Shown here one piece after another: positions 11,320 to 19,393 of a stretch of 64,000 nucleotides of DNA. The notes beneath the pieces are model-generated. The model worked only from the letters and a program-made list of their open reading frames with translations. It was not told the origin of the DNA and made no database searches. How positions within the stretch are numbered: position 1 is the first letter of the stretch; each line of letters starts with the position of its first letter. The stretch comes from Burkholderiaceae bacterium (lineage in GTDB: Bacteria; Pseudomonadota; Gammaproteobacteria; Burkholderiales; Burkholderiaceae): the NCBI GenBank assembly GCA_021166835.1, contig JAJPEN010000084.1, positions 17,130-81,129 on the forward strand, in the 5' to 3' direction. Both the position numbers and the translations under genes were made by a program.

Positions 11320-11748
11320 TCAGAAATTGAAGTTCGCGATCGCTTCGGGCATGCCTGCCTCGATCGTTTCGCGTTCCTTCGCCGCCAGCAGCGCGCTGTC
11401 CCAGATCTCGAAGTGGCTGCCCATGCCGAGCATCATCACTTCGCGAGTCAGAGAGGCGGCGGTACGCAATTCGGGCGAAATGAGGATGCGGCCCGTGCCG
11501 TCCATGTCGACGTCGAGCGCGTTGCCGAGAAAGATGCGCGTCCAGTTGCGCGCGCCGATCGGCATCGAGGCGAGCCGTTCGCGGTGCGTCTCCCACACCG
11601 GCCGGGGAAAGAGCAGCAGGCAGCCGTCGGGATGGCGCGTCAGTGTGAGTTTGCCCTCACATTGCTCGGAAAGCGCATCCCGGTGACGCGTCGGGACCGT
11701 CATCCGGCCCTTCGCATCGAGCAGCAGCGCAGAGCTTCCCTGGAACAT
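11320..11748 (-). CDS. mraZ: Transcriptional regulator MraZ
   Basis: This 142-residue protein has two AbrB-like swapped-hairpin domains, recognisable from [24 protein letters not shown] at the start and the second [13 protein letters not shown] repeat. MraZ binds its own promoter and represses the dcw cluster in species where it has been studied. It is the first gene of this cluster, and a matching repeat operator lies upstream at about 11805-11820. Its 142 residues are slightly shorter than the 152 of Escherichia coli MraZ. Confidence 0.95.
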   Translation of the reverse strand: MFQGSSALLLDAKGRMTVPTRHRDALSEQCEGKLTLTRHPDGCLLLFPRPVWETHRERLASMPIGARNWTRIFLGNALDVDMDGTGRILISPELRTAASLTREVMMLGMGSHFEIWDSALLAAKERETIEAGMPEAIANFNF

Positions 11749-11804
11749 GCGGTTTCCGACCCGACCTCGCGTGGGACGAAAACCGGCTTTTCAGCCGCTC
11801 TCTT

Positions 11805-11820
11805 CCCACAAAAACCCACT
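11805..11820 (-). promoter_or_regulatory. Candidate MraZ operator (two TGGGN repeats)
   Basis: On the minus strand, two TGGGN pentamers (TGGGT and TGGGA) are separated by exactly five bases, the spacing known for MraZ binding sites. A third copy is not intact here. They sit about 60 bases upstream of mraZ in the only AT-rich stretch of the surrounding 260-base gap (11749-12010), where the dcw promoter should lie. A convincing -35/-10 pair could not be picked. Confidence 0.6.
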
Positions 11821-12010
11821 TATTTGCACCTGGCGCCACTCTACGGAAAAGCGAACGCCAAGGCAAGCCGGCGGAATCGGCATTTTTCTTGTCGCAACAG
11901 GGACTTAGGCGCGGGAGTTCAAGCGCGGGGTGATCGGACAATCGCTGCGGAATCAGCGCGTTGAAGCTTACTTGCAACGTAAAACATGAAGAGCAGGCCG
12001 AGACCGGCGC

Positions 12011-13717
12011 CTATCGGACAGGAGCGGCCCGTTTCTTCAGCCGATACGCCAGCTGCGGCCGGGTGATGCCGAGCGCGCGCGCGGCCGAGCTCAAATTGCC
12101 GCCGGCCTTCGCCACCGCCGCGTCGATCAGCAGCGACTCGACCTCGTCGAGTCCCACGTGGCGCTGCGCGACGTGGTCGAGGAAAGCGCTGACGACATCC
12201 TCGTCGGGTCGCAGCATGCGGCCGTCCGGCCCGAGCCCGGCGGTGCGACGACCCCGGGCGACCGCGGTGATCGACGGAAAGAGATCGTCCAGGTCGATGT
12301 GCGCGCCCTGCGCGGCGAGGATGACGCCGCGCTCGATGACGTTCTCGAGTTCGCGGACATTGCCCGGCCACGCGTACTGGCGAAGCGCGTGCAGCGCACG
12401 GTCGGTGACGCCCAGCACGTGCTTGCCGTGCCGCGCGCAGCTGCGATCGACGAAGTGCCGTACCAGCCCGGGAATGTCCTCCGGGCGCTCGCGCAGCGGC
12501 GGAACGACGACCGGATAGACGTTCAGCCGGTAGTACAGGTCGCGGCGGAAGGTGCCCTGCGCGACGGCGCGTTCGAGATCGACGTTCGTTGCCGCCACCA
12601 CGCGGACGTCGACCTTGCGCGTGCGCAGGTCGCCGACCCGCTCGAACTCGCCTTCCTGCAATACGCGAAGCAGCTTGGCCTGCGCCTGGGCCGGCAGCTC
12701 GCCCACCTCGTCGAGGAACAGCGTGCCGCCGTGCGCGCGCTCGAAGCGGCCCGGGCGCGACTGGTGCGCGCCGGTGAAAGCGCCCTTCTCCACGCCGAAG
12801 AGCTCCGATTCGATCAGCGGCTCGGGCAGCGCGGCGCAGTTCACCGCCACGAAGGGCGCCTGTGCGCGGGTGCTCGCCGCGTGCAGCGCGCGCGCGAACA
12901 TCTCCTTGCCGACGCCCGTCTCGCCGAGCAGCAGCACGGTGACCTGGCTCGGCGCCGCCTTGCGAACGAGCTCCCAGGCGCGAACGACGGCCGGCGCGCG
13001 GCCGACGATCTCCTCGCTTGCCGTATCGCGATCGAGCGAGCGGCGCAGGCTGCGCACCTCGGCCTGCAGCCGCAGGATCGCCTCGGCGATCGAATCGGGC
13101 TCGAGCAGCCGGATCTGCTCGGCCGCATCGGGCCACTCGTCGGCCGTGCGCCCGACGATGTGGCAGCACGCCGCGCCGGCGGCGCGGCAGGTCGTCTCGC
13201 GAAACAGCACGAGCCGGCCCATCAGCGTCGTCGAGTAGCCCGAGGCGTAGCCGACCTGCATCCAGCACGCCGGCTCGTCGGCGATGCCATAGAGATGGCA
13301 GTGCACGTCGGCCTCGTACGAGCTCTCCCAGGTGAACTCGCCGTCGAAGACGCCGCGCGCGATGTCCATCGTCATCGCATCGGCGCGCGCGTGGACGATG
13401 CCTTCGAGCGTGTGCAGCATCGGTCCCATGCCGAGCAGCTCGGTGTCGGAGGCCTGCGGATACAGCTCGCGCGCCCAGGCCGCGTCGCGTGCGCCGGAGG
13501 CGAAGCCGATCCTCGTCAGCACGCCGCGTGCGCGGACGATGCCGAGCGAGTCGATCAGCTCCTTGCGCAGCGCCTCGATCGAAGCCCCGTGCATCAGCAG
13601 CATGCGCTGTTCGCCGAGCCAGATGTGACCGGACTCGAGCGAGAAGCGCAGGCGCGAAGCGAGCTCGCTCAGCCGCTGCTGGAACTGCGTGGGGTCGGAC
13701 ATCTGCTGCACGGACAT
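12011..13717 (-). CDS. Sigma54-dependent activator, XylR/DmpR/MopR type, predicted phenol/p-cresol sensor
   Basis: The 568 residues read as an N-terminal aromatic-sensor domain followed by a V4R region (to about 195), a linker, an AAA+ domain (Walker A GETGVGKE 265-272, GAFTGA 312-317, Walker B LFLDEV 333-338) and a C-terminal Fis-type helix-turn-helix. A zinc-site pattern Cys151, Glu174, Cys177, Cys185 has the same spacing as in MopR/DmpR. His102 and Trp130 fall where MopR holds the phenol hydroxyl. It is divergent from a p-cresol oxidation operon, like PcuR of Cupriavidus. I chose ATG at 13717; the open frame continues upstream without homology. The GAFTGA loop means it should contact sigma54. 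Confidence 0.92.
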   Translation of the reverse strand: MSVQQMSDPTQFQQRLSELASRLRFSLESGHIWLGEQRMLLMHGASIEALRKELIDSLGIVRARGVLTRIGFASGARDAAWARELYPQASDTELLGMGPMLHTLEGIVHARADAMTMDIARGVFDGEFTWESSYEADVHCHLYGIADEPACWMQVGYASGYSTTLMGRLVLFRETTCRAAGAACCHIVGRTADEWPDAAEQIRLLEPDSIAEAILRLQAEVRSLRRSLDRDTASEEIVGRAPAVVRAWELVRKAAPSQVTVLLLGETGVGKEMFARALHAASTRAQAPFVAVNCAALPEPLIESELFGVEKGAFTGAHQSRPGRFERAHGGTLFLDEVGELPAQAQAKLLRVLQEGEFERVGDLRTRKVDVRVVAATNVDLERAVAQGTFRRDLYYRLNVYPVVVPPLRERPEDIPGLVRHFVDRSCARHGKHVLGVTDRALHALRQYAWPGNVRELENVIERGVILAAQGAHIDLDDLFPSITAVARGRRTAGLGPDGRMLRPDEDVVSAFLDHVAQRHVGLDEVESLLIDAAVAKAGGNLSSAARALGITRPQLAYRLKKRAAPVR

Positions 13718-13783
13718 GGCGCTGTCACTGTAGCGCAGCGCCTGCCCGGTGGCGTGCGGTGCACGCCAGCCCTGCGCCGCGTC

Positions 13784-13836
13784 GATCCGGCGCTCGCGGC
13801 GGCATCGATCCGACCCGCAGGAACCGCGTCGATCCG
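13784..13836. repeat. Three TCGATCCG direct repeats in the divergent promoter gap
   Basis: The octamer TCGATCCG occurs at 13784, 13805 and 13829, spaced 21 and 24 bases apart, about two helical turns each. They lie between the sigma54 regulator start and the two TTGATC-type palindromes. They could be extra regulator sites controlling the regulator's own promoter on the minus strand, or chance in GC-rich DNA. Confidence 0.35.
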
Positions 13837-13849
13837 GTACGCAGCCGCG

Positions 13850-13865
13850 TTGATCAATTGATCGA
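13850..13865. promoter_or_regulatory. Upstream activating site 1 for the sigma54 regulator
   Basis: TTGATCAATTGATCGA is a near-perfect palindrome matching the TTGATCAATTGATCAA type site bound by XylR/DmpR-family activators. Its centre lies about 130 bases upstream of the predicted start point of the cytochrome operon, in the range used by enhancer-binding proteins. Confidence 0.75.
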
Positions 13866-13877
13866 AGCGGCGGCGAA

Positions 13878-13893
13878 TTGACCATTTGATCGA
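13878..13893. promoter_or_regulatory. Upstream activating site 2 for the sigma54 regulator
   Basis: TTGACCATTTGATCGA is a second, weaker copy of the same palindrome, 28 bases centre-to-centre from the first. Paired sites on nearly the same face of the helix are the usual arrangement for hexamer assembly by DmpR/XylR-type activators. Confidence 0.7.
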
Positions 13894-13961
13894 TGTCCGC
13901 CCCCGCGCTTCGGCTGCGGCAGTTCGTTCGCCGCCCTCTGAAGCCGCGGCGGAATCCGTTC

Positions 13962-13977
13962 CGGCATGGAACTTGCG
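13962..13977 (+). promoter_or_regulatory. Sigma54 -24/-12 promoter of the p-cresol operon
   Basis: CGGCATGGAACTTGCG has GG (13963-13964) and GC (13975-13976) exactly ten bases apart, with TTGC at -12 and GGCA at -24, close to the TGGCAC-N5-TTGC consensus. The predicted start point is near 13988, about 28 bases before the cytochrome ATG. The match of promoter type with the adjacent sigma54 activator strongly supports it. Confidence 0.8.
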
Positions 13978-14015
13978 AACCTGGAACCAGGGAACGGACA
14001 ACCCGGAGGAGAACC

Positions 14016-14330
14016 ATGCACAACGCAAACCGCCACCACCGCACGGCAGGGCGGCTCGCCGCCCTCGCTCTTGCGGCGATCGCTTCCAGCGCCCTCGCCG
14101 ACAGCAGCGGCAAATGGCAGAACGGCCAGGAGGCCTATACGAAGGTCTGCGCCTACTGTCACGAGGCCAACGTGGGCCCGGTGATCAAGGGACGCAACCT
14201 CGAAGTGGACTACGTGCGGCACATGGTGCGCTACGGCAACCGCGCGATGCCCAGCTTCCGTCCCACCGAGATCGACGACGAGACGCTGACGCAGATCGCG
14301 CGGCTGGTCTCGGGCAGGCAGGTGCAGTGA
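14016..14330 (+). CDS. Cytochrome c subunit of p-cresol methylhydroxylase (PchC-like)
   Basis: A 104-residue protein with a cleavable signal peptide (to about Ala28) and one haem site, CAYCH (45-49). Met78 in NRAMPSF is a likely sixth ligand. Size and position before a 4-cresol dehydrogenase flavoprotein fit the small cytochrome subunit that takes electrons from FAD in p-cresol methylhydroxylase, a periplasmic flavocytochrome. The start has a GGAGGA ribosome-binding site five bases upstream. The stop overlaps the next start (TGATG), so the following gene is translationally coupled. Control is predicted to be by sigma54 and the divergent regulator. Confidence 0.88.
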   Translation: MHNANRHHRTAGRLAALALAAIASSALADSSGKWQNGQEAYTKVCAYCHEANVGPVIKGRNLEVDYVRHMVRYGNRAMPSFRPTEIDDETLTQIARLVSGRQVQ

Positions 14331-14941
14331 TGGATCGGCGCCGTTTCCTCGAAACCGTGGCGGTCGCCGGCGCACTCGCCGGCGCGCCCTTCGTCGCGCG
14401 TGCGGCGCTCGTGCCGCCGGAGGCGGATGCAACGCAGCGCGTGCTGCCCGCGGCTACGCCGGTTCGTATCGTGCATCGCGCCGATCTTGCGCCGTGTGTC
14501 GCGGCCGCGGAGAGCCTGGAGCGCGAACTGAGCGCCGTAGGGCTCGCTGCGACCTCGATCGCCATCGATGCCGCAGCCTTCGCCCGCTTCGCCTACATCG
14601 ATTCGATCGTCGCCGGGTCGATCGGCACGCGCCTCGTCGCGCTGCTCGACGACTCGGGCGCCGTGCTGCTGCAGCAGGTCGCCGCCGCGCGGGGAGGCGT
14701 CTGCCTCGAGGAGGCGCAGCTTCGCTTCGACGGCGAGTTCGTGCGCCACTGCGCGCGGCGCGCCGGCGAGGGCGCGGCCCGCATGTGGTCGGAGCCGCTC
14801 GCCGGCTGGCCACAGCGCCTGGCCCGCCGCCACGCCGAAGGGCTCTCGGGCACAGGCGCACAACCGCTCGCCGCGGGCGACGCGATCGCACCGCGTCGAC
14901 CGGGGGCCGCGGGCATCGTTTCGCTCGTGATCGCGCTCTGA
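14330..14941 (+). CDS. Unknown Tat-exported protein in the p-cresol operon
   Basis: I do not recognise this 203-residue protein. It starts with a clear twin-arginine signal (MDRRRFLETVAVAGALAG, cleavage likely after ARA). The mature part is Ala/Arg-rich, with no cysteine pair, haem motif or obvious enzyme motif; it looks like a small alpha/beta domain. It overlaps the cytochrome stop codon and ends 29 bases before the flavoprotein, so it is made with both subunits. Cupriavidus p-cresol clusters also have an extra gene (pcuX), but I cannot show homology. It may help assemble or anchor the flavocytochrome in the periplasm; that is inference. Confidence 0.8.
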   Translation: MDRRRFLETVAVAGALAGAPFVARAALVPPEADATQRVLPAATPVRIVHRADLAPCVAAAESLERELSAVGLAATSIAIDAAAFARFAYIDSIVAGSIGTRLVALLDDSGAVLLQQVAAARGGVCLEEAQLRFDGEFVRHCARRAGEGAARMWSEPLAGWPQRLARRHAEGLSGTGAQPLAAGDAIAPRRPGAAGIVSLVIAL

Positions 14942-14970
14942 ATGCACAGCACACAACGGAGACAATGCAG

Positions 14971-16518
14971 ATGAGTTCCAACGGCACACCTCTGCCCCAG
15001 GGCAGCACCGCAGCGGCCTTCGCCAGGGCGCTCGACGAACTGCGCTCGATCGTCGGCCGCGAGCACGTGGTCGCCGAGGCCGAGCGCCTGGCCTCGTACA
15101 ACAAGATCATGCTTCCCGTGCCCGACGAGCAGCACGCACCGTCGGCGGCGATCACGCCGGCCGACGTGGAGCAGGTGCAGGCGATCATGAAGGTGCTGAG
15201 CCGGTACAAGCTGCCGGTCTATCCGATCTCGACCGGGAAGAACCTCGGCTACGGTTCGGCTGCGCCGGTCCGGCGCGGACAGATCGTGATGGACCTGCGG
15301 CGGATGAACCGGATCCTCTCGGTCGACGCCGACCTGTGCACCGCGCTGGTCGAGCCCGGCGTCACCTACCAGCAGCTCTACGACTATCTGCAGGAGAACA
15401 AGCTGCCGCTGTGGTTCTCGTGCCCGGCGCCGTCGGCGATCGCCGGGCCGCTGGGCAACACGGTCGACCGCGGCGTGGGCTACACGCCGTACGGCGAGCA
15501 CTTCCTGTTCTCGAGCGGCATGGAGGTCGTGCTCGCCGACGGCCAGGTGCTTCGCACCGGCATGGGCTCGATGCCGGGCTCGAACACCTGGCAGGTATTC
15601 AAGTGGGGCTACGGGCCGACGCTGGACGGGCTGTTCACGCAGTCGAACTACGGCATCGTCACCAAGCTCGGCATGTGGCTGATGCCCGCGCCGCCCGATT
15701 TCCGGCCGTTCTGCATCCAGTACCCGAACGAGACCGACATCACGAAGATCGTCGACGCATTGCGGCCGCTTCGCATCGCGATGGTGATCCCGAACGCCGT
15801 CGTGATCGCGCACACGCTGTGGGAGGCGCCGTGCACGCCGGTGCAGCGCGCGCAGTACCACACGGGCCCGGGCGCGATCAGCGACGAGACGGTCGAGCGC
15901 ATCCGCAAGGACCACCGCATCGGCGCGTGGAACGTCTACGCGGCGCTGTACGGCACGAAGGAAACGAACGACGCGAACTGGAAGATCATCGAGGCGGTCG
16001 CGGCGGCGAGCGGCGGACGGATCGTGCCCGCCGAGGAAACGAAAGGAAGCAAGGCGGTCGAATACCGCTTCGACCTGATGAAGGGCAAGCCGAACCTCGG
16101 CGAGTTCGGCCTGTACAACTGGCGCGGCGGCGGCGGTTCGATGTGGTTCGCGCCGGTGTCGCAGGCGAAGGGCAGCGAGACGCTCAAGCAGATGCGAATG
16201 GCGAAGTCGATCCTCGCGAAATACGGCTTCGACTACGTCGGCGAATTCATCGTCGGCTGGCGCGACATGCATCACGTGATCGACCTGCTCTACGACCGCA
16301 CCGATCCGGCGGAGATGCAGAAGGCCTATGCCTGCTACGACGAGCTGCTGCACGCCTTCGCGAAGGAGGGCTACGGCGTGTACCGCGCGAGCACGGCCTT
16401 TGCCGAGAAGGTCGCCGCCACCTACGGACCGGTGAAGCGCGACGTCGAGCGGCGGCTGAAGCGGGCGCTCGATCCGGAGAACCTGATCGCGCCGGGGCGC
16501 TGCGGGATCGGGCTGTAG
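14971..16518 (+). CDS. 4-cresol dehydrogenase (p-cresol methylhydroxylase) flavoprotein subunit
   Basis: A 515-residue FAD enzyme of the vanillyl-alcohol oxidase family, very close in length and sequence to PchF of Pseudomonas (521). The PP-loop region STGKNLGYGSAAPV and the GLYNWRGGGGSMWFAP segment are conserved. Tyr382 aligns with PchF Tyr384, which carries the covalent FAD. The enzyme oxidises p-cresol to 4-hydroxybenzyl alcohol and then 4-hydroxybenzaldehyde, passing electrons to the cytochrome subunit. No signal peptide is seen, so the cytochrome or the Tat protein may assist export. ATG at 14971 is eight bases after GGAGA; an in-frame ATG at 14965 is too close to it. No aldehyde dehydrogenase follows. 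Confidence 0.93.
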   Translation: MSSNGTPLPQGSTAAAFARALDELRSIVGREHVVAEAERLASYNKIMLPVPDEQHAPSAAITPADVEQVQAIMKVLSRYKLPVYPISTGKNLGYGSAAPVRRGQIVMDLRRMNRILSVDADLCTALVEPGVTYQQLYDYLQENKLPLWFSCPAPSAIAGPLGNTVDRGVGYTPYGEHFLFSSGMEVVLADGQVLRTGMGSMPGSNTWQVFKWGYGPTLDGLFTQSNYGIVTKLGMWLMPAPPDFRPFCIQYPNETDITKIVDALRPLRIAMVIPNAVVIAHTLWEAPCTPVQRAQYHTGPGAISDETVERIRKDHRIGAWNVYAALYGTKETNDANWKIIEAVAAASGGRIVPAEETKGSKAVEYRFDLMKGKPNLGEFGLYNWRGGGGSMWFAPVSQAKGSETLKQMRMAKSILAKYGFDYVGEFIVGWRDMHHVIDLLYDRTDPAEMQKAYACYDELLHAFAKEGYGVYRASTAFAEKVAATYGPVKRDVERRLKRALDPENLIAPGRCGIGL

Positions 16519-16550
16519 CCTGGGTGGCGAGAATGCGCTGCGCAGAAAGG

Positions 16551-16950
16551 GGAGCGGGTCTGTAGGCCGGATTCTGTGCGCCGCCGAAGCGGCGCGACGG
16601 TCATTCGTCTGGGCGGCCGGTTGCCCGGCCGCTCGAGCCATCCACCCGCACGCTCGGACGGGCCGTCCTGTGCGAGCCGCGAGGCTCGCGCGCGTGCCTA
16701 TTCGATGTTGCTCCGGATGGGGTTTGGCGTGCCACGCGTGTCGCCACGCGCGCGGTGAGCTCTTACCTCGCCTTTTCACCCTTGCCGTCGGCGCTCTGGC
16801 GAGCGCCGCTTGGGCGGTGTGCTTTCTGTTCCACTTTCCGTCGCCTTGGGCCTCGCGGCTTGCTGCGCCTGGCCGTTAGCCAGCATCCTGCCCTGTGGAG
16901 TCCGGACCTTCCTCCGCCGCTTGCGCGGCGGCGACCGTCCGACCCGCTCC
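16551..16950 (-). ncRNA. rnpB: RNase P RNA, bacterial class A
   Basis: The minus strand reads GGAGCGGGTC at its start and GACCCGCTCC at its end, the P1 helix. In between are the conserved GGAAGGTCCGGACTCC and ACAGGGCAGGATGCTGGCTAAC blocks and the 3' segment ACAGAATCCGGCCTACAG. The length of about 400 nt is normal. This RNA is the catalytic subunit that cuts 5' leaders from tRNA precursors. Open reading frames crossing it are artefacts. Ends are set by P1 pairing and may be off by a few bases. Confidence 0.95.
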
Positions 16951-16982
16951 GCCGGACATTCTACCGGCGGCGCCACACGGCG

Positions 16983-18080
16983 TCAGCCAACCAGCTTCCA
17001 CTGCAGCGTTTCACCCGCGGCCAGCGGGACGATCGAGTCGGCCCCGAACGGCAGGGTCTCGGGAACCGCCCATCGCTCGCGACGCAATTCGATGCGCTCG
17101 ACGTTGCGCGGCAGCCGGTAGAAATCGGCCCCGTGAAAGCTCGCGAAAGCTTCGAGCTGCTCGAGCGCGCCGGCTTCCTCGAATACCGTCGCGTACGACT
17201 CGATCGCGTGCGGCGCCGTATAGCAGCCGGCACAGCCGCACGCGTGCTCCTTCAGGCGTGCGGCGTGCGGCGCACTGTCGGTGCCGAGGAAGAAGCGCGG
17301 GTTGCCGCCGGTGGCCGCTTCGACGAGCGCGCGGCGGTGCGTCTCGCGCTTGAGCACCGGCAGGCAGTAGCGGTGCGGACGCAGCCCGCCGGCGAAGATC
17401 GCGTTGCGGTCGTACTGCAGGTGCTGCGGCGTGATCGTCGCGCCGATGTCGCCCTCGGCGTGCTCGACGTACTGCACCGCCTCGCGCGTCGTCACGTGCT
17501 CGAAGACGACGCGCAGCGCCGGGAAGTCACGTCGCAGCGGAATCAGCACGCGGTCGATGAAGACGGCCTCGCGATCGAACACGTCGACCTCGGGGTCGGT
17601 CACCTCGCCGTGCACGAGCAGCGGCATCCCCGCGGCCTGCATCGCGTCGAGCGCCGGCCAGGTGCGGCGCAGGTCGGTGACGCCGGCGTCGGAGTTCGTC
17701 GTCGCGCCGGCCGGATAGAGCTTCACCGCGTGCACGCAGTCGCTGTCGCGCGCGCGCCGGATTTCGTCGGCCGACGTGCGATCGGTCAGGTACAGCGTCA
17801 TCAGCGGCACGAAGCGCGCATCCGGCGGCAGCGCATCGAGGATGCGCCGGCGATACGCGAGCGCGTCTTCGACCGTCGCTACCGGCGGACGAAGATTCGG
17901 CATCACGATTGCGCGCGCGAACTGCGCGGCGCTCGCGCCGACGACGGCACGCAGCGCATCGCCGTCGCGCAGATGCAGATGCCAGTCGTCGGGGCGCGTC
18001 AACTGCAGCGTGGTTCGCTGTGTCGTCCCCGGTGTAGTCCTCAGTGTCGTCCTCAGTGTCGTTGTCTGGTTCGCGTTCAT
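16983..18080 (-). CDS. pyrC: Dihydroorotase (class II)
   Basis: A 365-residue zinc amidohydrolase of pyrimidine synthesis, closing carbamoyl-aspartate to dihydroorotate. Visible are the HLHLRDG metal motif, MPNLRPP, KLYPAGATTNSD with the lysine that is carbamylated in the family, HGEVTD, EHVTT and GTDSAPH. The start at 18080 overlaps the glycerate kinase stop (ATGA). The first twenty or so residues are an unusual Thr/Arg repeat (TTLRTTLRTTPGTTQRTTLQ) encoded by a 12-bp tandem array, absent from typical PyrC. An internal start after the array is unlikely because no other start codon precedes TRPDDWHLHL closely. Confidence 0.94.
   Translation of the reverse strand: MNANQTTTLRTTLRTTPGTTQRTTLQLTRPDDWHLHLRDGDALRAVVGASAAQFARAIVMPNLRPPVATVEDALAYRRRILDALPPDARFVPLMTLYLTDRTSADEIRRARDSDCVHAVKLYPAGATTNSDAGVTDLRRTWPALDAMQAAGMPLLVHGEVTDPEVDVFDREAVFIDRVLIPLRRDFPALRVVFEHVTTREAVQYVEHAEGDIGATITPQHLQYDRNAIFAGGLRPHRYCLPVLKRETHRRALVEAATGGNPRFFLGTDSAPHAARLKEHACGCAGCYTAPHAIESYATVFEEAGALEQLEAFASFHGADFYRLPRNVERIELRRERWAVPETLPFGADSIVPLAAGETLQWKLVG
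18018..18065. repeat. 12-bp tandem array inside the pyrC 5' end
   Basis: Four 12-bp units (consensus CAGTGTCGTCCT on the plus strand) occupy 18018-18065; the units at 18042 and 18054 share their first nine bases. They encode the Thr/Arg-rich N-terminal extension of PyrC, so the array is translated in frame. Confidence 0.75.
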
Positions 18081-19393
18081 GCCTGCGCCTCGCGCGCGTC
18101 GCTGCGCAACAGCAGCAGTGCGCGGTAGTCGTTGACGTTGGTGCGCGTCGGCCCGGTGACGACCAGATCGCCGAGTGCGCCGAAGAAGCCTCCGGCGTCG
18201 TTGTCGTCGAGCCGGGCTCGCGCATCGAGACCCGCCGCAGCGCAGCGCGCGAGCGTGTCGGGCGCGAGCAGCGCACCGGCGTTCTCGCCGAAGCCGTCGA
18301 TGCCGTCGGTGTCGGCAGCGATCGCCCAGGCGTCGTCGATCCCGCGCAATTCGAGCGCGAGCGCGAGCAGGAACTCGGTGCAGCGCCCGCCGGTGCCGCC
18401 GCCGCGAATCGTCACCGTGCACTCGCCGCCCGAAAGCAGCGCGACCGGACGTGCGAAAGGCTGCCCGTGGCGGACGATCTCGCGCGCGATCGCGCCGATC
18501 ACCTGCGCGACGTCACGCGCCTCGCCGGTGATCGTGTCGCCGAGGATTACCGGACGCACGCCCGCGCGCTCGAACACGGCGGCCGCGGCCTCGAGACTCG
18601 CGTGCGGGGTGGCGACGATCCGCGAATCGACCCGATCGAAGGCGTCGTCGCCCGGCTTCGGCGTCTCGGAAACCTCGCCGCGCGCTCCCCTTTGCAGCCA
18701 CGCGCTCACGCTGGCCGGCGCATCGACGCGCCAGCGTTCGAGCACGGCGATCGCATCGGCGTAGCGGCTCGGATCGGGCGAGCACGGACCGCTGGCGATC
18801 GAGCTGGGATCGTCGCCGGCGACGTCGGAGATCATCCGCAGCAGCACGCGCGCGCGCGTGGCCTGCGCCAGCCGCCCACCCTGGATGCGCGACAGGTGCT
18901 TGCGCACGACGTTGATGTCCTGGATCGGCGCGCCGCTGGCGAGCAGCGCGCGCGTGACCTTCTTCAGGTCGTCGATCGGCACGTCGTCGACCGGCAGGCT
19001 GAGCAGGCTCGAGCCTCCGCCCGACAGCAGCGCGACGAGCAGGTCGTTCTCGCCGAGCTCGCCGACCAGCCCGAGCATGCGCCGCGCCGCCCTCTCTCCC
19101 GCCTCGTCGGGCACCGGGTGGCCGGCTTCGACGACCTCGATGCGCCGGCACGGCAGGCCGTGCGCGTAGCGCGTGACGACCAGGCCGTCGAGCGGGGCGT
19201 CGGAGGGCCAGTGCCGCTCGACGGCCATCGCCATGCTCGCCGCTGCCTTGCCCGCGCCGACGACGCGCGTGCGTGCGAAGCGGCCGATCTCTTCGGCGGA
19301 CGGCAAGGCCGCGTCGAGCACGCGCAGCGGATCGGCCGCGGCGACCGCCGCCTCGAAGCTGTCGAGCAGCAGGCGGCGCGCGTCGAGCATCAT
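18077..19393 (-). CDS. Glycerate 2-kinase, MOFRL family
   Basis: A 438-residue protein of the GckA/TtuD family: an N-terminal DUF4147 kinase domain (GAGKAAASMA, LLSGGGSSLLSLP) and a C-terminal MOFRL domain (LSGGECTVTIRGGGTGGRCTEF, DTDGIDGFGENAGA). It phosphorylates D-glycerate to 2-phosphoglycerate in the cytoplasm. It lies between a tartrate/D-malate dehydrogenase and pyrC, with ATGA overlaps on both sides. In Agrobacterium tartrate plasmids the pair is ttuC-ttuD, so a role in tartrate, hydroxypyruvate or glycerate use is likely. A second ATG directly follows the first. Confidence 0.88.
   Translation of the reverse strand: MMLDARRLLLDSFEAAVAAADPLRVLDAALPSAEEIGRFARTRVVGAGKAAASMAMAVERHWPSDAPLDGLVVTRYAHGLPCRRIEVVEAGHPVPDEAGERAARRMLGLVGELGENDLLVALLSGGGSSLLSLPVDDVPIDDLKKVTRALLASGAPIQDINVVRKHLSRIQGGRLAQATRARVLLRMISDVAGDDPSSIASGPCSPDPSRYADAIAVLERWRVDAPASVSAWLQRGARGEVSETPKPGDDAFDRVDSRIVATPHASLEAAAAVFERAGVRPVILGDTITGEARDVAQVIGAIAREIVRHGQPFARPVALLSGGECTVTIRGGGTGGRCTEFLLALALELRGIDDAWAIAADTDGIDGFGENAGALLAPDTLARCAAAGLDARARLDDNDAGGFFGALGDLVVTGPTRTNVNDYRALLLLRSDAREAQA

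Noticed and set aside
207..11600. Many long open frames on both strands across the dcw cluster
   Set aside because: They are out-of-frame shadows of high-GC genes, rich in Arg/Ala with no family motif, and each overlaps a recognised cell-wall gene.
16576..17121. Open frames across 16550-16950
   Set aside because: This is the RNase P RNA; the P1 helix and conserved blocks explain the sequence.
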